Shown: positions 1 through 11,058 of the stretch, in pieces
Layout: each line of letters opens with the position of its first letter
How positions within the stretch are numbered: the first letter of the stretch is position 1
NCBI GenBank assembly: GCA_039519185.1
Contig: CM076849.1
Span: 110,489,806 to 110,553,805, forward strand
Length of the DNA: 64,000 nucleotides
Origin: Astragalus membranaceus
Lineage: Eukaryota; Streptophyta; Magnoliopsida; Fabales; Fabaceae
Direction of reading: 5' to 3'
Made by a program: the position numbers and the translations under genes
The notes under the pieces: generated by a model
What the model was told of the DNA's origin: nothing
The model's database searches: none
The model's input: only the letters and a program-made list of their open reading frames with translations

Positions 1-1853
1 CTTGGCATTAGCCATTTGCACCAAATTCAAATTGGATCGATGTTTGCTACAGTAAAGAGCAGAATCCAATCTAGCCTTATTATTGTCTTTGGTTCTATCT
101 TTCACGTTCATCACAGTGTAAAATATGTTGTCGAAGAAATTCGTCTTGACATGCAGAACATCAAGATTGTGTCTCAGTAGATTAACTTTCCAATATTGGA
201 GATTCCAAAATATGCTTCTTTTTGTCCAGTTATGCACCCGTCCATAACTGTTTAATCAGGGGAGCAGACCTACCTCTGTGGCTTGTGGCAAATCCATAAC
301 CCTGCTCCAGATTTCACCTGATGTCAACAAAGGCGGTGGTCCATCTGTTTCAACTACCTCTCTCTTGAAAGCCTTCCTGCTCGTTCTTAATTCATGACCT
401 GGCGGTAAGAATCTATGATGTGTGTCACACAAAGAACTCTTTCCCCTGTATTTCAGTGTAAACGGCTTTGGGTGTTCCATGCAGTGGGGACATGCCAATC
501 TACCATGAGTCTCCCAATCAGACAACATACCATAACCAGGGAAGTCGTTAATTGTACACATCTCATCATAAAATTCTGCTTTTGTGTTGCATCATATGTC
601 AAAACATCCCCCACACAATCTCTTGAGATCATCAATTAGAGATTCCAAAAATATATCAACGTTAAACTTTGGATTGGATGGACCGGGTATCACACAAGTC
701 AATAACATATACAGTTTAGTCATGCACATCTCGAGAGGAAGATTGTAAGGGGTAAAAATGACTTATCAATAGGAATAGGGCGTCGCTGATGCTTGGATAT
801 ATGGAGTAAATTCATCGGAGCACAAGCCAAGGCGAACATTTCTTGGGTCTAAGGCAAAATCCGAATGCACTTGATCAAAGTGTTTCCACGCTTCACCATC
901 AGAAGAGTGGCGTAAAATGTCCGAGGTACGCCTATTCTCATAATGCCACATGATTTTCTTCGCAATTTCGGCCGATGCAAACATTCTTTGCAACCTTGGA
1001 ACTATAGGCAAATAGAACATCGACTTTACAGAGATCGGTTAATAATTGCGTTTTTCCCCTTTACGAACATGACACACCGGCTTTCCACAAAATCTCCATT
1101 ACTGTTGCGCACCATCAGCTTTACCAAATTCGTTATTGTAAAACAACATGTGCCCATCTACACAGTAATTAATCTTCTTAAATTCTAATTCCAGCTTCGA
1201 AACTAACATCTTTGCTTCATAATAACTTTTTGGCAAATTATCCTTATTAGGTGTTGCTTCCAACATCATTTGAATCACATAATTTAAACCCAACTCAGAA
1301 ATCTTATTCATGGACTTGAGTGCTAAAAGCTTCACACACATAGATAATTTTGACACTGGCGAGTCTTGAAACAACGGTTTGTTTGACTCTCTGAACAAAT
1401 TATAAAATATCTGTGCTTCTTCATATCAAAATTCATCATGATTGTCATACTGAGGCTCATCAAACGACACATTCAACCCGAGACCTTCACAAATCATGCT
1501 TTCCATCGACTCAAATAGTTCATTAGTTCATTAGATGGAACCCCAACACCAGAACTGCTTGAAGCCCCTACGTCAAAATTTTGAAGTCGTTCTCCATGGT
1601 CCACCCAATTCCAATAATTAGGCCTAAACCCGACACGATACAAGTGATCCCTAATTTCATAATCAGTACTAATAGGTACACTGTCGCAGTTAACGCATTG
1701 ACGTCTAATCCCCCCTTCCCGTTTAGCCAATTCTTGTTGCCACGCTACCATAATAAACTCTTCAATCCCATTTACAAAAGTTTCCTTCAAAAACGCTCTT
1801 CCCAGATATAACCGATCATACACCCAACCACAATTCAATTGATTCCAATTCAT
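1..1853 (-). pseudogene. TNP2-type CACTA transposase, decayed
   Basis: Read on the minus strand from 1853 downwards. The N-terminal part (1853-1494) resembles the transposase-associated domain: WVYDRLYLG, then a C-x2-C pair and HLYRVGFRPNYWNW. The part at 1398-1099 contains SKLSMCVKLLALK and LPKSYYEAK, typical of the start of the TNP2 domain. 1020-766 contains DPRNVRLGLCSDEFTPY. 561-256 contains INDFPGYGMLSDWETHG followed by LACPHCM. 240-1 continues with YWKVNLLRHNLDVLHV and NVKDRTKDNNKARLD. These pieces are collinear with the family but lie in different frames with stops between them, so no full protein can be made. The family cuts and pastes CACTA elements by binding subterminal repeats. 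Family identity is secure; the exact exon structure is not. Confidence 0.88.
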
Positions 1854-2201
1854 CTACACGCATTTAAAAAAATGCGTTAGATTCCCATAACATTGCCAAT
1901 AAACTATCAAGTTAGTGACATCGATATGATCTCAATGCAGATGATTTCGAGCCGAATATGAGGGTCAAGGACAGCACAAAACCATTTTCCATTCAAGTTG
2001 AAGGAAGTTATTTCAAAATGTCTAAACATTTGTTCTCCTAATAACCTAAATCTGAACACTACACTCAGATTTGTCGCTAAATAAAACTGGAACGCCAGTC
2101 CCTATTTCGCCGCTTAATTCGTCGCTACCAACTGTGTTTAGCAATGGAGACGTGTTCCCTCGCTAATATCCGTCGCTAATAAGATTTTTTTTTCTGTAGT
2201 G
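1..2201 (-). mobile_element. CACTA (En/Spm) transposon, right part only
   Basis: The right end reads CTGTAGTG at 2194-2201, so the minus strand starts with CACTACAG followed by a run of A, the usual CACTA terminus. Just inside it (about 2060-2180) short copies of GTCGCTAA and relatives repeat in both orientations, as expected for subterminal transposase-binding repeats. A decayed TNP2 transposase on the minus strand fills 1-1853. The left end lies outside the window, so the 3-bp target duplication cannot be checked. The stretch 1854-2201 has no gene, only the leader and subterminal repeats. Confidence 0.85.
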
Positions 2202-2349
2202 TATATTTGTGTTTCTTCTTTATGTTTATTTTTGCGACTACTCTCCCCTTTTTGTTCATTAATGAGTACTCCCGCCGACCCCCTTTTTTATAACCTTTAT
2301 TTTGGTAATTTCGCAGCTACAAATATTAGAAGCATACTTAAATTGGTGT

Positions 2350-2645
2350 TTATATAGGGGAGTTTCACCTACTTTTGGTCCCTAAATTTTATGTTTTTAT
2401 CAGTTTTAGGCCCTTTTGACTTTTAATAAGCCTTCATGACTTTTAATAGTGCTTTTTGACCTTTTATAAGGGCTATTGAAAGTAGAGAATCCCTATTAAA
2501 AGTTATTAGTGACTAAAACCAAAAACAGAAATTTCATTGGTGAAATTTTGTAGGTTAAAATTTGACAAAATTTAAATTTTTTAAGGGAATAAAACCAAAA
2601 AACCCAAATTTTATAGGAACTAAAAACATATTTAACCTTATTTTT
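2350..2645. mobile_element. MITE-like foldback sequence
   Basis: The left arm contains TTTTGGTCCCTAAATTTTAT and, about 230 bp later, the right arm carries its approximate inverse (AAATTTTATAGGAACTAAAA). The interior is AT-rich and non-coding. The phrase resembles a MITE-like repeat often seen in legume genomes. Exact ends and a target duplication were not found. The rest of 2202-2662 is plain AT-rich DNA without a visible gene. Confidence 0.45.
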
Positions 2646-2662
2646 TTAGTCTAGCTTTTAGT

Positions 2663-5100
2663 TGTAATATCCCCAATTTTCGCTATTTAAATTATTTGGC
2701 GTGAAATGATTTTATTGACATAAATGAGTTGCTTGAAAAATAAATTGTTTGGATTGTCAATTGATTTAATTGTGTGCCAAATTGAGTGAATTGCATCATA
2801 TTTAGTTAGTTAGGACTGGTAGGAGTCATTAGGAATAGAAATTGTAAGTGAAGGGTAAAAGTGTCTATTCCCATAGCTCCTATATAACCCCATTCCCAGC
2901 TGAAACAAAAACACAAACACTTCACTCCTTGAAAAAAATCTGAAACAGCAAGGTTGAGAGGGAGAGGAGAGGAGAGGAGAGCGCGAGGGAGAAGAAGAGG
3001 AGAGGAGAGTTCCTCAGAATTCCTTGCATGTACGATCCGTTAGCATCATCGGAATCAGTTCATCTCCCCCTTTCCATCCATACCAAATTCGAAATCAGTT
3101 TCCTGTCCAAATCAAAAACCCCATTAAAGATCAATTTCAGCTCACTTTGACCAAATCATCAAATCTGCCCATGCATGTCCAATTAGAAGGTGCTGGAACC
3201 TAATTCAGCCACAACATTCAGTGTTAGGTTCAGAGTTGCAGCTCTAGGAGGCCTGGGTTTCAACTTGTTCTGTTTGGAAACGGTTTGGTGGGAGAGTTCG
3301 TGAGTCGCCGTGTTCCGTGTTGCTAAGTCTTCGGTGCGATTGTTGTTTGTCATCAAAAGGTGAGTTCTATAACTCACTAGGAAAACCATGAATATGTGTA
3401 TTGTTGTGTTATTGAGTTTGAAGGTGAATCGGAATGGACACGGGAACGATCGGAATAGGAAAGAAAACGCGAAAAATTGTTTTTCTGCAACACTGTTAGT
3501 CACGCAGGACCGTGTGCCTCTGAGCACGGGTCGTGCGTGAGATTCTGGAACCACTGGTGCTGTTTTTTTGAAAACGCGCACGGGTCGTGTGCCAAGGCGC
3601 ACGGACCGTGCGTATCTCTCTGATGCGACATTTTGAAATCCGTCCTAAGTCGTTCCGATTGGTCCTAAGTCCCTTCCAATCCACTCCCCAAGGTTCCCCT
3701 AGGATGGGAACACCGTAATTCTACATGTTTAGCTTTGACTGAAGTGGTAGTATTGATCGGGAAGTAATTCGGGATCGGAAAGGAATGACACGATAAATGA
3801 TGGACACGCACGGATCGTGTGTATGGGCGCACGGGTCGTGCGTGGTCTTCGGGTTGCCTCTTTTAAAAAGTGTTTTAAGTCATTCCGAACGATTCCAATT
3901 GCTTTCTAATCCCTCCTTCCACCTTCCCCAATGTTACTATGATTGAATTGCCCTGAATTGAGTGGTAATTGATTGTGATTGGATCCAAATTATGTTAGTA
4001 CCATACAATTGGTTATGTTTGGATTATGTTCAGGTTAAGTGAATGCTCATGTGATTGACCATTGATTTCATGTTATGAATTTGTGTTTGATGTATTGTGC
4101 TGGAATGACTGGTTTAGTAAGATTGATAAGATAAGTTAGCAAACCTTAGTAATCCATGAGAGATCACTTAATAATTAGACTTAGTTAGTAATTAGATCAC
4201 CTTAGTAATAAGTTTATGTTCAGTTCAGTTCATTGTTCAGTTAAGTTATTGTTATGTTTAAGTTCATTGTTGAGTTCAGTTCAGGTATATCATCATATAT
4301 ACCTTTTAGTCGGGGTGACGACCCTATTCTGTTTAGTGTGCTAGGGGAGAGGCAGTCATGAGCATTATGAACCTAGGCCCCATTAGGGACCCAGCCGATT
4401 AGTGGGGACGGGTTCACCGGAAGCTTATTATGCCAAGTGACCGGTGACACGCTATAACTTTAGTTAGTGTTGTTTCTTGTAACCGGCTTGAGGGTTATGA
4501 GGACAACGTTTAGTTTGGTTTATGAGTTGCGTCTTGTAACTGGCTTAAGGGTTATAAGGACAACTTCAGTTAGTTACCCACATGGTCAATTTTGAGGACT
4601 ATGAGTTAGAATCAGAATAATGAATCAAGCATAATTGAACCGAGAGGTTTAGTAAGGGGTCGCGATAGAACTCACTGAGACAAGTTGTCTCACCCAATCC
4701 ATTGTTGTTGTTTTTCAGTTAAGCAGGGAAAGTTGAAGACCGTGAGGCACGGCTATGAAGATGCTTGAGGAGCAGCCGCTGTCTTTATTTCTTTATGTCT
4801 TGTATTTCAGTTTCCCTTGTATCTCTGTATTTTGTATTCAGTTTCTTAGATGTACGATGGTACGACTTATGTTTTTAAGTTGTAAATCGCTTCCGCACAC
4901 TTTCTATTTTGGTACTGAACACTAGTCGAGCGGTGTAAGAACGCTTTACGTATTTCTCATGTTAAGTTATGTAACGCGCTTGATGGTTTTTAGCATCGAG
5001 TATTAGTATGTGTTCAGTATTTAAAACAGGAAGTACTCTGATGTATACCAGTAATGCATTTCGGTAACTTCTACAAGTTAGAAATTATCGGGGTGTTACA
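2663..5100 (+). repeat. Solo LTR of a Ty3/gypsy element
   Basis: It starts TGTAATATCCCC and ends GGGGTGTTACA, near-mirror termini of the LTR family that recurs across this window. It is flanked by a perfect 5-bp duplication, TTAGT (2658-2662 and 5101-5105). There is no primer-binding site, polypurine tract or coding sequence inside, so it is a single LTR left by LTR-LTR recombination. A TATATAA box at 2881-2887 gives the plus orientation. Downstream of it are a GAGAGGAGAGG-rich stretch (about 2955-3010) and GC-rich palindromic repeats such as GCACGGGTCGTGCG (about 3500-3620 and 3805-3845). Confidence 0.88.
2881..2887 (+). promoter_or_regulatory. TATA box of the solo LTR
   Basis: TATATAA lies about 220 bp inside the LTR and is followed by a CA-rich, pyrimidine-poor stretch suited to a transcription start. 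This implies that the palindrome cluster at 3500-3845 would sit in the transcribed leader (R-U5), not the promoter. Confidence 0.6.
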
Positions 5101-5270
5101 TTAGTATTTGATTGTAAATAGTGTTCCGGATCGGCTAAACTAATAGGCCCAATTCAGCTAAGCCCATGATCCATATTCAACGGACGGTACAGATACTCCC
5201 CTATCATCCAATGGCTTAGGCACATATGCCAAGCACCTATCAGAACAAGCCACGTGTAGGCACTGATCCC

Positions 5271-5278
5271 TATAAAAG
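5271..5278 (+). promoter_or_regulatory. TATA box in Tat-lineage LTR
   Basis: TATAAAAG in a context of moderate GC, 235 bp before the Athila-like insertion. It probably drove the Tat-lineage element whose gag begins after 11059. Confidence 0.5.
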
Positions 5279-5506
5279 CAATGTCATATCACTACTACAG
5301 GTACGCAATTATTACCTCAAAATCACTTAATCCCAATGCTGACTTTACCATCAGAGTGTGTGTAGGTACCACCCCTCTTGCCGGATCAACGCGAGTCCAA
5401 TCACCTCAGAAATCAATCTATCGCCTCAACAACTACATCACGCGAGCATCTCGGAATGGACTAGCTACTCAGCTTGGTGAGCACCTCGGTCTTAACATGG
5501 CCGAAG

Positions 5507-5511
5507 TTAGC
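5507..5511. repeat. Target-site duplication TTAGC (left copy)
   Basis: TTAGC here and at 10997-11001 flanks the Athila-like element; when it is removed, the Tat-lineage LTR end joins smoothly to the primer-site region at 11002. Confidence 0.85.
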
Positions 5512-6341
5512 TGATAACTCTCCATTAGAAGAGTTATCTACGCATTTCTACTCTTAAATCGTTGTAAGTTTGCATGCTTAGACTAGGAGTTATGTGAATA
5601 TTTGTGTTAAATCAAGGAAAATGGAGTCAAGAACTGAAATGGAATTAATTTGGCACAATTGGTGCCCTTGTGAAATTTCTAATGTTTCTGTTAAGTGCTA
5701 TAGCATCAGGTATTATAACACCCTGCGCGCAGTAGAGCTGGTGTCCACTTGGAGACAAAAGCAGAAAATAGATCTGCAGCAAATCCTGAATCTGTCCAGT
5801 CAGCGCCTCCCTATTGGCACAGCCTATGCTGATCCAGCCACCCTCCTACCATTTGCACATTACTACTTGGCAAACATGGATAGGACAACATGACCCACTT
5901 GTCTCCCCCACTTGCAAAAGAGGAGGGAAAACCACTCTAGGAGGGCTTAGTTCATAGAGTGAATACTGTGGGGTCTTTAAAATACAGAGGTGAACTTACT
6001 TGAAGCCTAGACATAGGATCTTATCACGAAACCTTGGAGAAAGTGACCAAAAGGCACGCAACATATGCTATAGCATCTAATGTTATAGCACTAACACAGA
6101 AGAGAAGTTACTTAGTGAAAGCAATCCAACTAGACTTTATCATATAGTTTCCCTTTTTATTTCCTTGCAAACCAAATCTTTATTTTACTACCCTCAAATA
6201 GTGTTTTTATTTTACACACTGATTTGCTAAGTTATGACAACTGTAAATTAAATACAATCCATGTGGGTTCGACCTCTATTTCTACTGTGTTACTTGTTGC
6301 GACTGCGTATACTTGCGCATCTGTTTGTAAAATCTACAACA
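5512..6341 (+). repeat. 5' LTR of Athila-like element
   Basis: Opens TGATAACTCTCC and closes CTACAACA just before the primer-binding site. Compared with the 3' LTR it lacks about 475 bp (the part equal to 10412-10890) but keeps about 280 bp that the 3' LTR has lost. Confidence 0.8.
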
Positions 6342-6347
6342 AGTTTT

Positions 6348-6365
6348 TGGCGCCGTTGCCGGGGA
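6348..6365 (+). promoter_or_regulatory. Primer-binding site, tRNA-Asp type
   Basis: TGGCGCCGTTGCCGGGGA lies 6 bases after the 5' LTR. This sequence is the standard primer-binding site of Athila-type elements, complementary to the 3' end of tRNA-Asp. Confidence 0.85.
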
Positions 6366-6655
6366 TTGAAATTAATTTTACTGTTGAAATTCTTAGCATA
6401 TTAATGTCGCTTTTACTCTGGTGTTTGTTTATGATGCTACAACACAGGATGCTATAGTATATGCACTGGCTCAATTCACCAGAATTTCAACTTGATCCTG
6501 TGATAGTTAATTTCTATTGTTTAGTTGGTAAGTTTAGTTAGTTTAGATTCTGTTGTTTAGTGTGTTGTGTTTCAACAATTTTTGTTTTTTTTCTCTAATT
6601 TGTATTGTACTTTGTGTTTGTAATATGTTCTCTTTGTTGTTTTTAGTGTCACTAT

Positions 6656-7548
6656 TTGTGTTTAGTGTTTTGTGAAAAAAAAATCCCACTTTATGCCACG
6701 GACCATTGGAGTTTTTACTATATGCAAGACTTGACTGCTCAACAACAATGTTTCAATTATGATTCCCATGGGAATGAACATGAAAGGGGCTGTTATGAGA
6801 CAAATCCATCTTCTCAAGCTCAAACCGAAAGATTACATGAGGACAACTCTAGCTTAAAAGAACTCTTATCTCAATCCATTGAATTTATGAAGGTGGAGCA
6901 TGACAACTTTGAAAGGGGCTGTTACGAGACAAATTTCATGTCCATGATAACCCCAAATATGGATTGTGGCATCGGAAACTTTGTGTGTGAGCAAGAACCA
7001 AGTTGTAAAGCTCAAACCGAAGGATCCAAGAGACCATCTCCAACTTCCAAGAATTTGTAGCTCAATCCCTTGAGGATATAAAAGTGGATAGTGACAACTT
7101 TCAAGTGTCATGTAAGAATATAGAGGCTCACCTTATGACAATTATGGAGCATATAAAAGAAGAGAGTTGTATTGAAGAGGTGGTTGAGCAAGAGGAAGAA
7201 AAAGAGAGTGTAGAGTGTGAACTTGAATGTGGTCATTTGGAAATAGTGGAGGAAAATCAAAAAAATTGTGTAGTTGTAGAACAAGAAAATTTCAAAAATA
7301 GTGGTGACAAGGAAGAAAAGCCAAGGTTGAGGTATGTGACCATTGAGACTCAACTCTTGGTAATTGAAGAAAAAAGTCCTCCGCAAAATGGGTATCAATT
7401 TTTTCAAGAGAGGGGGAACTCCTATCCCAAATTCTTATTGGTTGGGGCATGGGAACACTTGCTTTCCTGTGCCAAATACATGGGATTTCTAACAAAAAGC
7501 AGAAAGCGGAAGGATGATATTTTCTTCTTGTCCTATTATCCACCCTAA
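6656..7548 (+). pseudogene. Frameshifted repeat-containing ORF of Athila-like element
   Basis: Two open stretches (6656-7060, 7084-7548) belong together. The first holds two copies of a motif ERGCYETN, each followed by AQTE and, in the first copy, a helix-like part (SLKELLSQSIEFMKVEHDNF). After the second AQTE a one-base shift near 7023 changes frame. In the shifted frame the same pattern continues (FVAQSLEDIKVDSDNF, then KNIEAHLMTIMEHIKEE). The C-terminal part is very acidic (EEVVEQEEEKESVECE). I do not recognise a domain. The helical segments recall the C-terminal part of Athila-type gag proteins, but that is an inference. No zinc knuckle is present. The protein would be about 295 residues if the frame were continuous. 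Confidence 0.5.
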
Positions 7549-7789
7549 CTTGGGTTTTGAATATCAAGTCTAGCTAAAGACTATAATTAAGCGCTACTAG
7601 GAGGCAACCCATATTTTTCGGACTAATTGTGCTTTCTGTGTGTTTTTGTTTTTAATTTTGCAGGTATGAATAAGAGGTCTTGTGGTATGTATGTGCTGTC
7701 AATTATGCAAGAATTTTGATGCTGTAGCACCATGTGCTACAACACTCGTGGCTGAGGTGTTGAACATGTAGTCCAAATAGTCAAAAAAG

Positions 7790-8100
7790 GTGAAGACGAG
7801 AAAAATGAAGGAGAGTGTAGTGAGCAAGAAGAAGAGAGAAGTAAGGAATGATCCTCCATTTTTCATCCACCCACACCACCCACCCAAAACCTTTCCGCCA
7901 CTCTTTCACCGCCTAAAACACCTTCTCCATCACAGAAGCCCACTTCTCACAATTCCAGACCTTCATCCACCCCCACCTCAAGCCAAACCATCCAACCTTA
8001 TCCGAAAATCTTCCCCATTTCCAAAACAACCCGCTCCACACAAGTCCCCATCTTCCAAGCAACTTCCCCCTCCAAAACAAAAATCATCTCAGCCTTGATC
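7790..8100 (+). other. Proline-rich open stretch, doubtful coding
   Basis: An open frame starts Met-Lys-Thr, has a lysine-rich start and then many PP and PK repeats (PPPPQAKPSN, KQLPPPKQK). Composition is set by CCA/CCC/AAA-rich DNA. A similar CCACC-rich stretch occurs at 8740-8930. It lies between the two AGCGCT-type motifs of the Athila-like element. It may be a residual gag-like tail or merely low-complexity DNA. Confidence 0.3.
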
Positions 8101-9983
8101 ACAAAAGAAAAATCCACCGAAAACTCAATCTGCCACAGAGCAACCACCAAGAAAAACTGAAGTGCAGAGAGTGAATGCTGTCACACGTGGTGCTATAACA
8201 TCAGTATCAGAAGGCAGTGCTGCAGCACCAAAGAAAGCTGTAAGAAAAAAACTGGTTGCCAAAAAGAGGTCAAGGGTCCCTGATTCTGCTGTGAAGGAAC
8301 TTGATTCTGTTGTGGCCTAAACAGATGATTCTGTCCCTCCTACTCCACCAGAGCCCCCATTGGCCAAAGATTCAATGCAAGATGTTTTTCAAAATTTGAT
8401 GCACCAAGGGAGATACATACCGCAAGACTTAGTCAGGCTGAGGACTCTTAAACCAAGCGCTTCTGGGAGGCAACCCACAATTTATGTAACTAACCCTTTT
8501 GTTATTTTTAAGGCTTTTTGTTTGTGCAGGAAATTTGGAGTTGAGCTGCTGAAGTGGTTATAGCACTTAGTGTGATAGCATGAGATGCTATAGCATTATT
8601 CGTTGCATCTGTGTGATCTCATCAGAAAAAGTATAAGTCAAAGTGATGGCATGTGCAGTATAATATCAACTACTCTGCGCACGTCTCATCAGCATGCAAT
8701 TCTTCTCTCTCATACCATAACTGAACAGTAACGGTCACATCGCACTTTCCCAACCACCCATACCTCACTTCACCCTTCAAACCAACACCTCCCATCCACA
8801 CCATAATTTCACCACCATCGCCACCCAAAATCCTCACTCCACCACCCAAAGAACCTACACCAATCCCACAGCCAGTAAATGAACCTATTCCACCACCACA
8901 CACAGAAACCCAAATCCCAACCACTGTCAGGTCTTAAGTTTGGGGGGAGGAACTTTAGTTATTTTAAATTTCTGTTGATGTTTGTATGTTTGTTTTGTGT
9001 CAAGTCAGTAATTCCCTTAGTGTTCAAAAAATAATAAAAAGTCTGCATCTTGAATGGGTGAAAAATTTAATGATGATTGAGTGACTGTGTGAAATAGCCT
9101 TGTTTGAATAATAACCAGTTTTATTGCTGCTCCCACACAAACTCTAAGCTTAGGAAGAAACTTAGTCAGGTAGGAATCATCTGATGCTAAAGTTAGTCTT
9201 GGTTGACCAAGAATGTGTCAAGTTTTCAATAAAAATTGAGAGTAGCATTAGAAGCTAAGTTTGGGGGTGCATCGGTTATATTAGGGCTAGGTATGAAGAC
9301 TTAGGAAGGCCAGTGTAATTTAGTTGTACCAGAAAGTGTAACATCAAATGTATAGCAATGTAATGCTATAGCATCTCCTCACCAAAAATGTTGTGACTGT
9401 GCCTAAAAGCTCAAAAAAAAAAAGAGAGAGAGCATAATACTGGAGTCCAGCAAGGGATGCTATAGCACAAAAGTTATCAAACGTAAGCAGAAATCTGTAC
9501 TCATAACATCAAATGCTATAGCATTAATACCATTCATTTCTCTTAGTTTAGTACACTGGCCACTGTCTGAAATGCCTAAATCAAGCCTTTTGTTGTGCTT
9601 TCAAGCCCCTCAAGTCTTATGTGGAATTGTTAGTCTACTCTCTCTTTTGAACTCTTCTTGACACACTCAAAAGAATGCCACTCTCTCCTAGGCTAAGTGA
9701 ACTTCTGAACCAAAGTAGGAATTGGACTATGGTTAGAGGTCACACACTCACTTTGGGCAGTAATAACTCTGGATGATGAGAAAAAAACAATGGTTTATGT
9801 GAGTGAATCTGAAAATTTAGCCCAATCATGAGCATGTTTTGAAGGTTTGTAACTTGGGGAAGAACTGACTTTGTTCTGATGTTTTGTTATGTATAAAAAG
9901 TATCTTGGCATCAATGTTTGTTTGGTTTTTACTTGTTCTTTTGTCATTGCTTGGGGACAAGCAATGGCTTAAGTTTGTGGGTC

Positions 9984-10996
9984 TGATAACTCTCCATTAG
10001 AAGAGTTATCTACGCATTTCTACTCTTAAATCATTGTAAGTTTGCATGCTTAGACTAGGAGTTATGTGAATATTTGTGTTAAATCAAGGAAAAGGGAGTC
10101 AAGAACTGAAATGGAATTAATTTGGCACAATTGGTGCCCTTGTGAAATTTCTAATGTTTCTGTTAAGTGCTATAGCATCAGGTGCTATAACACCATGCGC
10201 AGTAGAGCTGGGGTCCACTTGGAGACAAAAGCAGAAAACAGATCTGCAGCAAATCATGAATCTGTCCAGTCAGCGCCTCCCTATTGGCACAGCCTATGCT
10301 GATCCAGCCACCCTGCTACCACTTGCACATGACTACTTGGCAAACATGGATAGGACAACATGACCCACTTGTCTCCCCCACTTGCAAAAGAGGAGGGAAA
10401 GCCACTCTATAAAGGAAAGCTTCACTTTTGCACTTGAGAATCGACTTCCAGCACTTAAACTTCTCTGGTTCTAATACAGTGATAAGCTGTCCTCTTAGTT
10501 CCATTGAAGATCCACCATAGAAATCCACTAGAAGATCGTGTAGGAGTTGGAGGAGTGTATCTTTTGCGCATTCTTCTTCTACTTTCTGTTTTGGTGACAT
10601 GAACTCCATTATTTGTAAGTTGTTGATATTGCTAAACATGAGCTAAACATCTTGTAGTTGGATTGCTTAAGCTTTGTAATAACTCTTTATGTGTTAGTAA
10701 TATAATATTATGATGTATGCATTTCAATCTTTGTGTTTTAATGCTTTCAAACTTGTTTTGGGATTAGCTAACTAGAACAAGTGCATTCATGGGTTCAGAA
10801 ATGGTTCATGATTCGATCTCAAAGATTAATGTGAGTGAGCGGTTGTTTTAAGGGCACTTAAAACAATCCTTGCCCAAACCTAGACATAGGAGGGCTTAGT
10901 TCATAGAGTGAATAATGTTGGGTCTTTAAAATATAGAGGTGAACTTACTTGTTGCGACTGTGTATACTTGCGCATCTGTTTGTAAAATCCACAACA
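9984..10996 (+). repeat. 3' LTR of Athila-like element
   Basis: Starts TGATAACTCTCC like the 5' LTR, follows a short purine-rich tract (GTTTGTGGGTC), and ends CCACAACA with the duplication TTAGC after it. It contains a 475-bp part missing from the 5' LTR and has lost about 280 bp between two copies of TTACTT. Confidence 0.8.
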
Positions 10997-11017
10997 TTAG
11001 CAGCCAGAACAGATCAT

Positions 11018-11035
11018 TGGCGACCATAGAGGGAG
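11018..11035 (+). promoter_or_regulatory. Degenerate primer-binding site of Tat-lineage element
   Basis: TTGGCGACCATAGAGGGA resembles TGGCGCCCACCGTGGGG-type primer sites of Tat elements and lies at the expected place between LTR end and gag. Several mismatches make this tentative. Confidence 0.4.
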
Positions 11036-11058
11036 CACGTCCCAAACACTTGAAACTC

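Larger units (their letters stand above)
5512..10996 (+). mobile_element. Athila-like non-autonomous gypsy element, complete
   Basis: Both ends match: it starts TGATAACTCTCCATTAG, the same sequence recurs at 9984, and it ends with CACAACA. A perfect 5-bp duplication TTAGC flanks it (5507-5511 and 10997-11001). The primer-binding site is of the tRNA-Asp type. The internal region (6342-9983) has one broken reading frame (6656-7548), a proline-rich stretch around 7850-8095 and long non-coding parts, but no protease, reverse transcriptase or integrase. The motif AGCGCT-ACTAGGAGGCAACCC and its near copy occur at about 7590 and 8457. The stretch 8100-9983 holds no gene. Copies of TGCTATAGCA are spread through the whole element. 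Confidence 0.85.

Noticed and set aside
453..635. Small ORFs overlapping the transposase on both strands near 415-639
   Set aside because: They are shadows of the decayed TNP2 gene.
5281..5514. 77-codon plus-strand ORF after a TATA box
   Set aside because: It lies in LTR/leader sequence, runs into the Athila-like insertion and shows no recognisable domain.
8670..8924. Glycine-rich minus-strand ORF
   Set aside because: It is the complement of CCACC/CCCA-rich low-complexity DNA in the Athila-like element.
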